Assembly: GCF_026248685.1 (NCBI RefSeq)
Contig: NZ_CP111036.1
Span: 310,001 to 374,000, forward strand
Direction of reading: 5' to 3'
DNA: 64,000 bases
Origin: Haladaptatus caseinilyticus
GTDB lineage: Archaea > Halobacteriota > Halobacteria > Halobacteriales > Haladaptataceae
Shown here: piece by piece, positions 9,525 to 17,509 of the stretch
How positions within the stretch are numbered: position 1 is the first letter of the stretch
Layout of the letters: every line of letters starts with the position of its first letter
Program-made: the position numbers and the translations under genes
Notes under the pieces: generated by a model
What the model saw: the letters and a program-made list of their open reading frames with translations, nothing else
What the model was told of the DNA's origin: nothing
The model's database searches: none

Positions 9525-10034
9525 CTACGCCGATTCGGACAACGTCACGTCGAGTCGATCTTCCAGTGCCTCGATGACCGACCCGCCGACGCCCGCACGA
9601 TTTGCGCGGTTCTGTTCGACGGCGAGCAGATGCTTTTCTTGAATACCGAGTTCGTCGGCGAGCTCCTCGCGCTGGAGACCCGCGTCCTGTCGTGCTTCGA
9701 CGACGTTATCGCCGTAGTTGGAAACGAGATACGGTAGCGGGTCGTCGTCGTAGTTCGTCCCTTCTTCCTCCCAATGGCGTGCATCACCTTTGCGTGCGTC
9801 GTCCATTTTCGCCGTCCGTTGGGCGGCTCGGCGTTTTCGGTCCTGTTCGCTCGGTTCGGTCGATTCCGTCTTGGTTCGCTGTGCAGCGTCGTTGTGACTC
9901 GCACAGTTCCCACAAACTTCCAGCCGTGCGCCCGCCACGCTCACCTCTGTCAGCGAGTCGGTCGCTTTGCCGCAGAGTTCACAGGAACCGCCACCACCAC
10001 TGCCGGAGGAGTTCCCGGTCGAGTACTTGGCCAT
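9525..10034 (-). CDS. multiprotein bridging factor 1 homologue (MBF1-type)
   Basis: A 169-residue protein. The N-terminal zinc ribbon has CELCGK and CGNCASH, followed by a charged linker rich in Lys and Arg, and a Cro/C1-type HTH with QDAGLQREELADELGIQEKHLLAVEQ. This is the archaeal MBF1 plan. The start at 10034 (MAKYSTGNSSGSGGGG) is chosen over a start 8 codons upstream because it is the conserved family N-terminus. MBF1 bridges transcription regulators and TBP in eukaryotes; the archaeal role is less clear and linked to translation and stress. Confidence 0.92.
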   Translation of the reverse strand: MAKYSTGNSSGSGGGGSCELCGKATDSLTEVSVAGARLEVCGNCASHNDAAQRTKTESTEPSEQDRKRRAAQRTAKMDDARKGDARHWEEEGTNYDDDPLPYLVSNYGDNVVEARQDAGLQREELADELGIQEKHLLAVEQNRANRAGVGGSVIEALEDRLDVTLSESA

Positions 10035-10165
10035 GCATCTGTTAGGAAGGGGAAACATTTCAATATCGCGTTTGCATTCCGGAGCAAAGTCCCCGAATGC
10101 CCGGATACGTCAAACGCCCCGAACGCTTATTCGCGGCGTCGTCGTCCCCTTGCCGGGGGAGTGGG

Positions 10166-10369
10166 ATGTTAAGCGCACGAAACCGATTGACAGGAGAGGT
10201 AGTGGAAGTCGAAACCGGCGACGTAACCGCCGAAGTCACGATCGACGTCGGCGACGACACGATAACCGCGGTCATCACCCGCGAATCGGTCGAAAATCTC
10301 GAAATCGAGGAGGGGATGGAACTGACCGCAGTGGTCAAAGCGACTGACGTGATGGTTCGGTCCGACTGA
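10166..10369 (+). CDS. TOBE-domain (Mop-type) molybdate/anion-binding protein
   Basis: A 67-residue protein with the Mop/TOBE fold: MLSARNRLTGEVVEVETGDV at the start, then AEVTIDVG, AVITRESVENL and VVKATDVMV. Single TOBE domains bind oxyanions such as molybdate and are used for storage or regulation. I start at 10166 because the family begins SARN; the longer frame from 10097 adds an unrelated basic stretch. No ModE HTH or ABC transporter genes are adjacent. Confidence 0.88.
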   Translation: MLSARNRLTGEVVEVETGDVTAEVTIDVGDDTITAVITRESVENLEIEEGMELTAVVKATDVMVRSD

Positions 10370-10420
10370 GTGGTCGAACGAGGACGAAAACCTTTTTCAC
10401 CAGGTCGTGTCGTCTCGGTC

Positions 10421-10771
10421 ATGAGTGGCATCGTCTTTTTGGCCAGTGAAAATCGTGAGACCACGGTCGAGTTCGATACCGACCGCCTCGGCGCCGAGGT
10501 GTGGCTCGAATAGACCGACTGCACCATCCTCAAATTCGATAACATGCTCTTTGGATTCTGTAGTCGTGAATCGGCGGACACCGACGGAATCCTCACGTTC
10601 GTCACCGACGACCGGGAGGGCGTTGATTCGCTGTACGACGAACTAAAAGCATGGGCGCAGGAAAAACCGGACGCAAATCCGAACTACGACATCTACCACT
10701 TTTTCGCCGAAGACCCAGAAGGGCGAACCGTCGAAGTGCAGACCTTCGACCACGAAACGAAGTCGGTGTGA
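10421..10771 (+). pseudogene. VOC/glyoxalase-fold protein gene interrupted by one in-frame TAG
   Basis: From ATG 10421 the frame reads MSGIVFLASENRETTVEF and on to VWLE, then meets TAG at 10511-10513, and continues in the same frame TDCTILKFDNMLFGFC to a normal end at 10771 (EVQTFDHETKSV). Both sides look like one intact 116-codon VOC protein. Homologues as I recall them have glutamine there (VWLEQPDC), so a CAG-to-TAG change fits. Metal-site histidines and the EDPEGRTVEVQ ending remain. It may be a fresh pseudogene, a sequencing error, or be re-initiated at Met 10550. Confidence 0.75.
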
Positions 10772-10968
10772 GTAAAACACACTTCTTCCATCGCGTCCGC
10801 GATTCGTTCGACCGCTCGAACCGGTCGCCACGCGAAATACAGTAGCGGAGTTGCGATAGCGAACCACGATAGGAACGACACGGCGATGAGGACGCGGCAT
10901 GCAAACGTGGCGACTACGATGGCGGCTGTTTCGACGAGTAGAAATGTTTTCCTGAGGTTGGAAGGCAT
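10693..10968 (-). CDS. possible small membrane protein (doubtful)
   Basis: A 91-residue frame whose first 60 residues form two plausible hydrophobic helices (FLLVETAAIVVATFACRVLI and FLSWFAIATPLLYFAWRPV). The last 25 residues run antisense over the VOC gene and look non-biological. It may be a small two-helix protein that lost its stop, or chance. It is the only candidate in the 394-base gap 10772-11165; the rest of that gap holds nothing I recognise. Confidence 0.3.
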   Translation of the reverse strand: MPSNLRKTFLLVETAAIVVATFACRVLIAVSFLSWFAIATPLLYFAWRPVRAVERIADAMEEVCFTHTDFVSWSKVCTSTVRPSGSSAKKW

Positions 10969-11165
10969 CGTTGCCCCTCGATTCCGTTCGACGGGATCAT
11001 GATTTTTGGATTCTCAACCGAACTGTCGTGCCGCAACGTTCGACTCCCAGGCGAGAAAACAGCAACGGTGCGGGGGGATGGGTTCCATTTGAAACCCGAC
11101 GAACCCGTCCGTCACTTCCGGTCCGAATCGACAGATGGATTTACCCCCTTCCGGCTACGGTTTTC

Positions 11166-11567
11166 ATGGACCACTTCGGCTACACAACCGAGATCGAGAC
11201 CCGATACCGCGACTTCGACACGATGGGACACGTGAACAACGCGGTATACGCCACCTATCTGGAACAGGCGCGACTCCGGTATTTTCGGGATGTCGTCGAC
11301 ATCCCGATGGACGATATCAGCGGCGTCGTCGCCCATCTGGAGATAGATTATCGACGGTCCATCTCCCTGGAAGAGGAGGTGACCGTCGCCATGCGCGTTT
11401 CGGAACTCGGCGAATCCAGTATCACGATGGTTCACGAAATCCGGGCCGGAGATGACGTTGCCGCCACCGCAGAAGTCGTCCAGGTTTCCATCGACCCGGA
11501 GTCGGGCGAACCACGTCCAATTCCGGCGACGTGGCGAGACCGAATCGAAACACACCGAGGCTGCTGA
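11166..11567 (+). CDS. acyl-CoA thioesterase (4-hydroxybenzoyl-CoA thioesterase hot-dog fold)
   Basis: A 133-residue hot-dog-fold enzyme. The hallmark TRYRDFDTMGHVNNAVYATYLEQAR (with catalytic Asp, His and Asn) is at residues 13-37, followed by HLEIDYRRSISLEEEVTV and EIRAGDDVAATAEVVQV. Length is standard for YbgC/FcbC-type thioesterases. The ATG at 11166 is preceded by a pyrimidine-rich leader; the longer frame from 10971 is not family-like. The acyl group hydrolysed is unknown. Confidence 0.92.
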   Translation: MDHFGYTTEIETRYRDFDTMGHVNNAVYATYLEQARLRYFRDVVDIPMDDISGVVAHLEIDYRRSISLEEEVTVAMRVSELGESSITMVHEIRAGDDVAATAEVVQVSIDPESGEPRPIPATWRDRIETHRGC

Positions 11568-11619
11568 CGGCAACTGCGCTAACCACAACTGCTATTTTCT
11601 ACGTCTGCGACGTAGTCGC

Positions 11620-11955
11620 ATGAAAACCGTCTTTCACGTTTCGACGTCTGACGCAGCCAACCGCTCGATTTCGAAGGTCGAGAACCTCCTCGCCGACGAA
11701 ACGGTCGAAATCAATACTGTCGCCGTTCTCTTCGACGCTGGCGACGCCATTTCGACGCTCGAACGTGATTCCGACGTTGCCGACGATATCCGAAAACTGA
11801 TCGATTGGAACGTCGAGTACAAGGTTTGCAGTAACGCGATTCGAAACCCAGCAGTGAACGAGTCGAATCTCATCGCGGGCGTCGAAACCGTCTCATCGGG
11901 CATTGGCGAACTGACCCGCCTCCAATCGCGAGGCTATGCGTACATCCGTCTCTAA
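11620..11955 (+). CDS. DsrE-family small protein
   Basis: A 111-residue alpha/beta protein: MKTVFHVSTSDAANRSISKVENLL, a hydrophobic strand INTVAVLFDAGDAIS, and VEYKVCSNAIRN with one cysteine at the position used by DsrE/YchN proteins, ending with a strand and RGYAYIRL. DsrE relatives handle sulfur or bind small ligands; one conserved Cys is compatible with either. I start at 11620, where the family N-terminus appears. It follows the thioesterase by 52 bases. Confidence 0.85.
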   Translation: MKTVFHVSTSDAANRSISKVENLLADETVEINTVAVLFDAGDAISTLERDSDVADDIRKLIDWNVEYKVCSNAIRNPAVNESNLIAGVETVSSGIGELTRLQSRGYAYIRL

Positions 11956-12098
11956 CATCGGTCCGTGTCTCAAACCAACCACGCGATCGCTGACCGGTAT
12001 CGACTACGAACTATTAAACCAGCCGAGGCTGGCAAATGTTGTTTCAGTAGGATTGTGCGTGGGTGATGTCCTCGAAGGAGATCACCTGCATCTTGCGA

Positions 12099-12183
<85 letters not shown>

Positions 12184-12217
12184 TCGCTGCGTCTTTCTGC
12201 ACTCAATCGTAGTTGGT

Positions 12218-12237
12218 GGCCTAATAAAAGGCCTTTC
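12218..12237 (-). promoter_or_regulatory. promoter of tRNA-Leu(GAG)
   Basis: On the minus strand GAAAGGCC-TTTTATT-AGGCC places a TATA core about 43 bases before the tRNA 5' end, flanked by GGCC arms that form an inverted repeat. The GAAAGGCCTT start is shared with the sequence at 40795-40804 ahead of the structured RNA candidate. Confidence 0.55.
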
Positions 12238-12324
12238 ATTTGCATCGGCGACGGGACGGTGTCCCACAGATATGACAGAGTGGATCCACTACATTCATAA
12301 TTGCGAAGCGTGTCAAAACGAAAG

Positions 12325-12465
12325 ATGCCCCTCCGACGGCTCATCCATCGGTTTCGAAACAGCCGAATCGACTACGTTTGTGCGGATTGCGGTCGAGCGT
12401 TCGATTTACCCCTCGATTCCTGTCCATCCTGCGAGGCGGAACCGCTCCATCGAATCGTGAAGTAA
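12325..12465 (+). CDS. 46-residue zinc-finger microprotein
   Basis: A small frame, MPLRRLIHRFRNSRIDYVC and onward, with CADC (C-x2-C) followed 15 residues later by CPSC, i.e. a two-knuckle zinc ribbon. It is basic at the N-terminus and ends LHRIVK. Haloarchaea encode many such zinc-finger microproteins under 70 residues. There is no signal or membrane segment. It sits between tRNA-Leu and a DUF420 gene 32 bases downstream, on the same strand. Confidence 0.8.
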   Translation: MPLRRLIHRFRNSRIDYVCADCGRAFDLPLDSCPSCEAEPLHRIVK

Positions 12466-12497
12466 CTGGTATGCCTCCAGAGTCCTAACGCGAGCGT

Positions 12498-13058
12498 ATG
12501 GAATCTACAGTTCGGAACAACGTTCCGGCGCTGACTGCGCTGTTGACGGTGGTGTCGCTTGCACTGGTGTTCGCCGCGGTGCTCGGCATCGTCCCAAAAG
12601 GGTCGATTCCGCGCGCACCTCACTCGTTTCTCGAAGCGATTCCGCACGTCAACGCGACCATCAGTCTCATCGCGGTCGGCGTTATCGGCACTGCGTGGCA
12701 CGACATCCGGCGCGGAAACGTCAACCGACACCGCGCCGGGATGCTAACCGGCGTCGTATTGTTCGTCGCCTTCCTCGGTCTCTACCTCTACCGCGTCACG
12801 TTGGAGGGTCCGACCGATTTCGGTGGCCCCGAAACCGTCTATCAGTTCCTCTACCTGCCGGTGTTGGCGGTTCATATGCTTCTGGCAATCGTCTGCATCC
12901 CTCTGCTCTACTACGTCCTCCTGCTGGCGATTTCACACCCAGTCAGTGAACTTCCGCAAACGAACCATCCCCGTGTTGGGCGAGTCGCGGCCACGCTCTG
13001 GCTGATTTCGTTCTCGCTCGGCGTGGTCGTCTACGCCCTCCTCTACGTCTTTTACTGA
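12498..13058 (+). CDS. DUF420 family integral membrane protein
   Basis: A 186-residue protein with about five transmembrane helices (near residues 13-35, 52-70, 80-100, 115-138, 160-182). Histidines lie at helix ends, in IPHVNATISL, HMLLAIVCIP and ISHPVSELPQTNHPRVGRVAA. DUF420 members such as CtaM/YozB are linked to haem-copper oxidase assembly, and the spaced histidines would fit a haem contact; no oxidase genes are near. Confidence 0.9.
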   Translation: MESTVRNNVPALTALLTVVSLALVFAAVLGIVPKGSIPRAPHSFLEAIPHVNATISLIAVGVIGTAWHDIRRGNVNRHRAGMLTGVVLFVAFLGLYLYRVTLEGPTDFGGPETVYQFLYLPVLAVHMLLAIVCIPLLYYVLLLAISHPVSELPQTNHPRVGRVAATLWLISFSLGVVVYALLYVFY

Positions 13059-13124
13059 GCTTCGAGGATTTACGGTGTGCAAGCGGGCCACACGATATTT
13101 CCGCCAGCACAACCTACGACACCT

Positions 13125-13301
13125 ATGCCAATTCCGGGATACGACGAGGACGACTTGGACGAGATGTTAGAAGAGCGACTGGAAGAGCGCGACGAATCGT
13201 TTCTCACGCCGAGCCAGCGCGAGGAGTACGACAACGGCGGTAGCCTCCTCGACATCCTCAGCGAGGACGATATTCACCGTCTGTTGGACGACGAAGCGTA
13301 A
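13125..13301 (+). CDS. small acidic conserved protein
   Basis: A 58-residue, very acidic, probably helical protein: MPIPGYDEDDLDEMLEERLEERDESFLTPSQREEYDNGG and a C-terminal LSEDDIHRLLDDEA. The helices carry alternating Glu/Arg and could form a coiled coil. No catalytic motif or membrane segment is present. I start at 13125 because the upstream extension lacks the composition. Function unknown. Confidence 0.65.
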   Translation: MPIPGYDEDDLDEMLEERLEERDESFLTPSQREEYDNGGSLLDILSEDDIHRLLDDEA

Positions 13302-13363
13302 TTTCGGAACGTGGAGCAGACTGCGTCTCTATTTGATCGAAATCTACACAACTAACCTGCGGG

Positions 13364-13585
13364 CCTCGGGGGATGAAGGGCGAAGGAGTCGAAGAAAGAC
13401 GAGTGAAACGAGTCTTTCGAGACGACTGAGGGCTTCGTTTGGCGTCGGTAGTTGTAGTCACCTCGTTTGAGTTTGTATCGTTCTCAACTACGGTTACAGG
13501 GACGCTAGCTGATGCCGACTCCAAACGGAAACCTTCGAACTCCGCTCGTTTCACTCGCTCCGTTCTCGCCCTTCATCCGCCGAGG
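13364..13585. mobile_element. MITE-like palindromic element (about 222 bases)
   Basis: The ends are imperfect inverted repeats: CCTCGGGGGATGAAGGGCG at 13364-13382 against CGCCCTTCATCCGCCGAGG at 13567-13585. Pairing continues inward: GAGTGAAACGAG 13401-13412 with CTCGTTTCACTC 13545-13556; GTTTGGCGTCGG 13437-13448 with CCGACTCCAAAC 13515-13526; GTAGTTG 13448-13454 with CAACTAC 13485-13491. The whole piece could fold into one long hairpin. It has no coding frame of its own and fills the 334-base gap between two small genes. No target-site duplication is obvious. Confidence 0.65.
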
Positions 13586-13635
13586 AAGTGGTCAAAGTAG
13601 AATACAGCAAAGGGAGCAAACACCGCATCGAAACC

Positions 13636-14004
13636 ATGTCGGTGATTACTCGTCGTCAGGTGGGCAACCATTTTCTCTCGGCTTTGTTGGGATTTGCGAT
13701 GGTATGGGCGTTTTATCTGGAATACGTCCCGGAAAGCGCGGTTAATCCATATTGGCTCGGTGGCGGTATACTGGTCGGCAGTGCCCTGACTTTGCTCCAG
13801 TATTGCACCCAACTCGGAATGGGAATCAGTGCGGTGTTCGAAAACTCGATGGCGATTACGGCTCTCGTGCTTATCGTCGGATTTGTCCTTATGGCCACGG
13901 TGATTACGGTCGCCGAACTCCACTTTACGCCGAAATGGCTCTCGGGGATATTAGGACTGGCCCGTAGCAATCTCGTCGTCGTCCCGCTCTATCTCTCGAA
14001 CTGA
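13636..14004 (+). CDS. small integral membrane protein of unknown function
   Basis: A 122-residue protein with four hydrophobic stretches (HFLSALLGFAMVWAFYL, GGGILVGSALTLLQYC, AITALVLIVGFVLMATVIT, SNLVVVPLYL). The ATG at 13636 lies 50 bases after the palindromic element; an in-frame start at 13588 would add 16 basic residues. I do not recognise the family. Its promoter may have been altered by the insertion next to it. Confidence 0.6.
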   Translation: MSVITRRQVGNHFLSALLGFAMVWAFYLEYVPESAVNPYWLGGGILVGSALTLLQYCTQLGMGISAVFENSMAITALVLIVGFVLMATVITVAELHFTPKWLSGILGLARSNLVVVPLYLSN

Positions 14005-14042
14005 GGGACACACTGCTCACAAACCGTTCTAAAAACTCGTTC

Positions 14043-15506
14043 TCAGTCGCCCGCACCCTCGATAACCGGACGCGACACGTCGCGGTCGGTCTCCTCGTCC
14101 TCGATGTCGTAGGGATATTCGCCGGTTACACAGCCCAGACAGAGGTCACCCTGTTGGACTGCGAGCGACTCCGCGATGGCTTCCTTCGAGAGGTAGGCGA
14201 GACTGTCTGCGGCGATGGCGTCCCGAATCTCATCGACGGATTTGTCGGAGGCGATGAGTTCCTCGCGGGTGGCCATGTTGATACCCATATAACACGGTGC
14301 GACGATCGGCGGCGCGCCGATTCGCATGTGAACTTCCTCGGCCCCGCAGTCTTTGAGCAGTTGGACGAGCTGTGTCGAGGTCGTCCCTCGGACGATGCTG
14401 TCGTCGATAATGGTCACGGTTCGACCCTCGACGGTCGATTTGATCGGGTTGAGTTTGAGCCGGACCGCGCGCTCCCGTTCGTCCTGCGTCGGCATGATAA
14501 ATGTCCGTCCGACGTACCGGTTTTTCATCATCCCTTCCGCGAACTCCACGTCCGAGCCGTCCTCCTGTGCCGCCTCGGCGTACCCCGACGCGAAGGCGCG
14601 ACCCGAGTCGGGAACTGGCATCACGACGTCGGTTTCGATACCGCTTTCCTCCCAGAGTTTTCGGCCGAGTTCCCGCCGCACTTCGTAGACGAGGTTCCCG
14701 TCGATGACGCTGTCCGGTCGGGCGAAGTAGACGTGTTCGAAAAAGCAGTGGGCGGTTTGCTCGCGTTCGACGAGTTGGTAGGTGTCGTACCCCTCGCCAT
14801 CGTCTTTGAGGACGACGAGTTCGCCGGGTCGCACGTCGCGGACGAGTTCACCGTCGATGGTATCGATAGCCGCCGATTCGCTGGCGATAACGTAGCCGTC
14901 ATCGACTTTTCCGATAACGAGCGGGCGATTACCTTCCGGGTCGCGCACGCCGAGGACGGTGTCGTCGTGCATGATGGTCAGCGAGTACGACCCGTGAATT
15001 CGATTCATCGTCCGCTTCACGGCGCGGATGAGGTCTTCCTCCAGCAGGTTGCGCGCCAAATCGTGCGCGATGACTTCCGTGTCGCCGTCCGAAGTAAAAG
15101 CGTGTCCCTTCCCGGCGAGTTCGTCCCGAATCTCCCCGGAGTTAACGAGGTTGCCGTTGTGTGAGAGCGCGAGCGACCCGCTCTTGAACGAGACGGTAAA
15201 GGGCTGGGCACAACTCTTGTCCACGCTCCCGGCGGTCGGGTACCGGACGTGACCGATTCCGGCGCTACCGGTCAATTCTTCGATGTCCTCCTCGTCGAAG
15301 GCGTCGCCGACGAGACCCATCGAAACGTGGTCGTGTTGTTGAAATCCGTCGTGTGTCACGATTCCCGCGGATTCCTGTCCACGGTGTTGGAGGGCATACA
15401 ACGAGTAGTAGAGGGGGCGTGCCGCGTCTCGACCCGCGAGCGACGCGCCGACGACGCCGCATTTCTCCGTCGGCCCCTCGAGGTTCCCGTCCCGGCCTAT
15501 TGACAT
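14043..15506 (-). CDS. purF: amidophosphoribosyltransferase (PurF)
   Basis: A 487-residue enzyme that makes 5-phosphoribosylamine from PRPP and glutamine, the first step of purine synthesis. A 15-residue propeptide precedes the N-terminal nucleophile Cys16 (EKCGVVGA). The class II glutaminase marks HRGQESAGI and SHNGNLVNS follow. The PRPP loop is VTIIDDSIVRGTTS, and a CLGCVTGEYP segment near the end resembles the iron-sulfur type. The start at 15506 is chosen because it leaves a short propeptide; a 21-residue longer frame exists. It lies downstream of lsm-rpl37e on the same strand. Confidence 0.97.
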   Translation of the reverse strand: MSIGRDGNLEGPTEKCGVVGASLAGRDAARPLYYSLYALQHRGQESAGIVTHDGFQQHDHVSMGLVGDAFDEEDIEELTGSAGIGHVRYPTAGSVDKSCAQPFTVSFKSGSLALSHNGNLVNSGEIRDELAGKGHAFTSDGDTEVIAHDLARNLLEEDLIRAVKRTMNRIHGSYSLTIMHDDTVLGVRDPEGNRPLVIGKVDDGYVIASESAAIDTIDGELVRDVRPGELVVLKDDGEGYDTYQLVEREQTAHCFFEHVYFARPDSVIDGNLVYEVRRELGRKLWEESGIETDVVMPVPDSGRAFASGYAEAAQEDGSDVEFAEGMMKNRYVGRTFIMPTQDERERAVRLKLNPIKSTVEGRTVTIIDDSIVRGTTSTQLVQLLKDCGAEEVHMRIGAPPIVAPCYMGINMATREELIASDKSVDEIRDAIAADSLAYLSKEAIAESLAVQQGDLCLGCVTGEYPYDIEDEETDRDVSRPVIEGAGD

Positions 15507-15578
15507 AGTTGACCATAGCGCGGGCCAGTAGTAAAAACCCACGTTATCGTGTCGTATTCGGTATTCCACCGTTCAAAA

Positions 15579-15598
15579 ATATACACGAACGTGTATAT
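15579..15598. promoter_or_regulatory. perfect palindrome upstream of purF
   Basis: ATATACACG-AA-CGTGTATAT has 9-base perfect arms and lies 73-92 bases upstream of the purF start, in the 158-base gap after rpl37e. Such a symmetric A+T-flanked site is typical of a dimeric regulator. No regulator gene is linked, so the identity of the factor is open. Confidence 0.5.
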
Positions 15599-15664
15599 GG
15601 TGGCCATGAATGAGCCAACGGCTCTCCGGAAAACTGGTAAGAGGGAAAATGTAACAGCAGACGC

Positions 15665-15841
15665 TTAGTTGTCGCCTGCTCGGCTCTGCCACTCGTAGCT
15701 TCGCTGCTTGCTCGACTTACCGAAACCGCACGACGAGCATTCCTTCTTTCGCGAGTGGTACGATTTCTCGCCACAGCGGCGGCACTTCACGTGAGTCGTC
15801 TTGTTCTTCTTGCCCTGGCTTGGGGTTCCTGCGCCAGTCAT
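15665..15841 (-). CDS. rpl37e: 50S ribosomal protein L37e
   Basis: A 58-residue basic zinc-ribbon protein: [20 protein letters not shown], then [32 protein letters not shown]. The two C-x2-C pairs bind zinc in the large subunit. Length is normal for archaeal L37e. The start ATG overlaps the lsm stop by four bases, so the pair is co-translated. Confidence 0.97.
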   Translation of the reverse strand: MTGAGTPSQGKKNKTTHVKCRRCGEKSYHSRKKECSSCGFGKSSKQRSYEWQSRAGDN

Positions 15842-16020
15842 GGATTAATCGAAACGACGTTATCGCCGCGTATAATGGTTGTGTCTTCGTCTTCGATGAC
15901 GAGATTCATATGTTGGTCGTAGCCGGTAAGCGTGCCGGTGTATTCTTCGCCACCCTTTAGCTGCACAGTCACGACAGAGTTCAGCGACGCTTCGAGAACG
16001 TCGAGAGGTCGTCCGCTCAT
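15838..16020 (-). CDS. lsm: Sm-like (LSm) RNA-binding protein
   Basis: A 60-residue minimal LSm protein beginning [13 protein letters not shown], with the Sm1 motif [26 protein letters not shown] and Sm2 [11 protein letters not shown]. It forms a heptameric ring that binds uridine-rich RNA. I start at 16020; nine more codons upstream are in frame but not typical. It is the first gene of the lsm-rpl37e pair, a conserved archaeal arrangement. Confidence 0.95.
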   Translation of the reverse strand: MSGRPLDVLEASLNSVVTVQLKGGEEYTGTLTGYDQHMNLVIEDEDTTIIRGDNVVSINP

Positions 16021-16092
16021 ATCAACAAACCCAGTGTTTGCGTTCATAAACGTACCGGAACGCGAGTCGGAAACGTACTGCTCGACTGGAAG

Positions 16093-17160
16093 TTAGAGGT
16101 CAACCGAGAAGCCATCGCGGCCGCTCGCCTGTACGGCAAACTCGGCGAGTAGGTCGGCTGCCGCTTCCAAATCATCGGTGTCGATCACTTCGACGGGGGT
16201 GTGCATGTAACGGTTCGGCAGACCGATGTTGAGGGATGGTGTTCCACCACGGGCAGTGTAGAACGCGTCTGCGTCCGTTCCGGTTCGAACTCCTGCCGCT
16301 TGCAGTTGGACCGGGATGTCGGTCTCGCGACCTGCTTCACGGACTGCGGATACGACTTCGGGATGGTTCGTGCTGCCGCGTGCGACGACGGGTCCGTCAC
16401 CGAGTTCGATATCGATATCGTTGAACCGCTCTTCGCTCGTCACGTCCGGGCTATCCATGGCGTGTGTTACGTCCACAGCGACGATAGCGTCGGGATCCAA
16501 GTCGAATCCGACCATCTTCGCACCTTGGAGTCCGACCTCCTCCTGGACCGTGCTGACGGCGTACACCGTCGCGTCGGTGTCGCGCTCCGCCGCACGCCGA
16601 AGCGCTTCCGCGGCGACCCACGTCCCGACGCGATTGTCGATGCCCGGTCCGGCCAGCCGCGTGCCGTGAAGGTCCTCGATGGTCGGGGAGAAAACGATGG
16701 GGTCGCCGACATCGACGAGTTCTTCGGCCTCGTCCTTACTTTTCGCGCCGATATCGACGTGCTGGTCCACGATGTCTTCGAACTCGTCGTCCGCCGGGTC
16801 GCGCAGATGAATCGCCCGCTGGCCAACGACACCGCGAACGATTCCATCGTCGGTGTGAACCTCGACATGCTGACCCTTCGTCACGGCTCTATCCGAGCCG
16901 CCGATCTTATCGACGCGGACGAATCCATTTTCGTCGATCCCCGAAACGATGAGACCGATTTGGTCGGCATGGCCCCCGAAAGCGATTTCCGGACCCTCCC
17001 CGTCTACGACAGCGACGGCGTTCCCGTACTCGTCGGTTCGTACGTCGTCGGCGAATTCGGAAACGTAGTCTATCCAGACGCGCTGTCCCGGCGTTTCGAA
17101 TCCGGATGGACTGGGCGTCGTGAGCAGTGTCTCTAGAAATGCGCGATGTTCGTCGTTCAT
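16093..17160 (-). CDS. M42-family metallo-aminopeptidase
   Basis: A 355-residue peptidase of the TET/M42 type. Probable metal and catalytic residues: His in AFGGHADQIG, Asp in GPGIDNRVG, the Glu pair in STVQEEVGLQGAK, Asp in DVTHAMDSP and His in NRYMHTPVEVI. These enzymes form dodecameric shells that trim peptides in the cytoplasm. The start at 17160 (MNDEHRAFLETLL) is the family N-terminus; the upstream frame is basic and atypical. Confidence 0.93.
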   Translation of the reverse strand: MNDEHRAFLETLLTTPSPSGFETPGQRVWIDYVSEFADDVRTDEYGNAVAVVDGEGPEIAFGGHADQIGLIVSGIDENGFVRVDKIGGSDRAVTKGQHVEVHTDDGIVRGVVGQRAIHLRDPADDEFEDIVDQHVDIGAKSKDEAEELVDVGDPIVFSPTIEDLHGTRLAGPGIDNRVGTWVAAEALRRAAERDTDATVYAVSTVQEEVGLQGAKMVGFDLDPDAIVAVDVTHAMDSPDVTSEERFNDIDIELGDGPVVARGSTNHPEVVSAVREAGRETDIPVQLQAAGVRTGTDADAFYTARGGTPSLNIGLPNRYMHTPVEVIDTDDLEAAADLLAEFAVQASGRDGFSVDL

Positions 17161-17253
17161 ATCGATGGACGCGCGCCGACGTCTCTTCAACCCCTCGAAC
17201 GATGTCACAAAATATAGTTGAGATTGCATTTATCCCGAATCGATAAGGGCCAG

Positions 17254-17463
17254 ATGGTTGAAGGGGAGTACATGGGGGTCTTCGAACTGCACCTACACGA
17301 ACCGAACGTCACACTCAACACTGGCGGCGAATCACCACAACTCGACTGGGGGCGAACCGACGGCGGCGAGGAACGGCCACCGATTACGGGAAAACTCGGG
17401 CCCGTTCTCATCCTTCTCGCGGTCATCGTGCTCGCAGTCCTGCGAAACCGACGTCGGGAGTAG
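17254..17463 (+). CDS. small C-terminally anchored protein
   Basis: About 69 residues: a soluble part MVEGEYMGVFELHLHEPNVTL and a glycine-rich stretch, then one hydrophobic helix GPVLILLAVIVLAVL followed by RNRRRE, i.e. a tail anchor facing the cytoplasm with its basic end. It starts at 17254 or at the ATG 17272. It is followed after 46 bases by the metalloprotease gene. Family not recognised. Confidence 0.65.
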   Translation: MVEGEYMGVFELHLHEPNVTLNTGGESPQLDWGRTDGGEERPPITGKLGPVLILLAVIVLAVLRNRRRE

Positions 17464-17509
17464 GACGACGGACAGAAGGATTTTGTCGGCGCGAACCAAA
17501 CGTAACGCC

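Noticed and set aside
10511..10513. TAG as a pyrrolysine codon
   Set aside because: No pyl genes are visible and haloarchaea rarely have them; a CAG-to-TAG mutation is simpler.
13258..13554. 98-residue minus-strand frame as a transposase remnant
   Set aside because: It lies over the palindromic element and has no transposase motif; the inverted repeat structure explains the region better.
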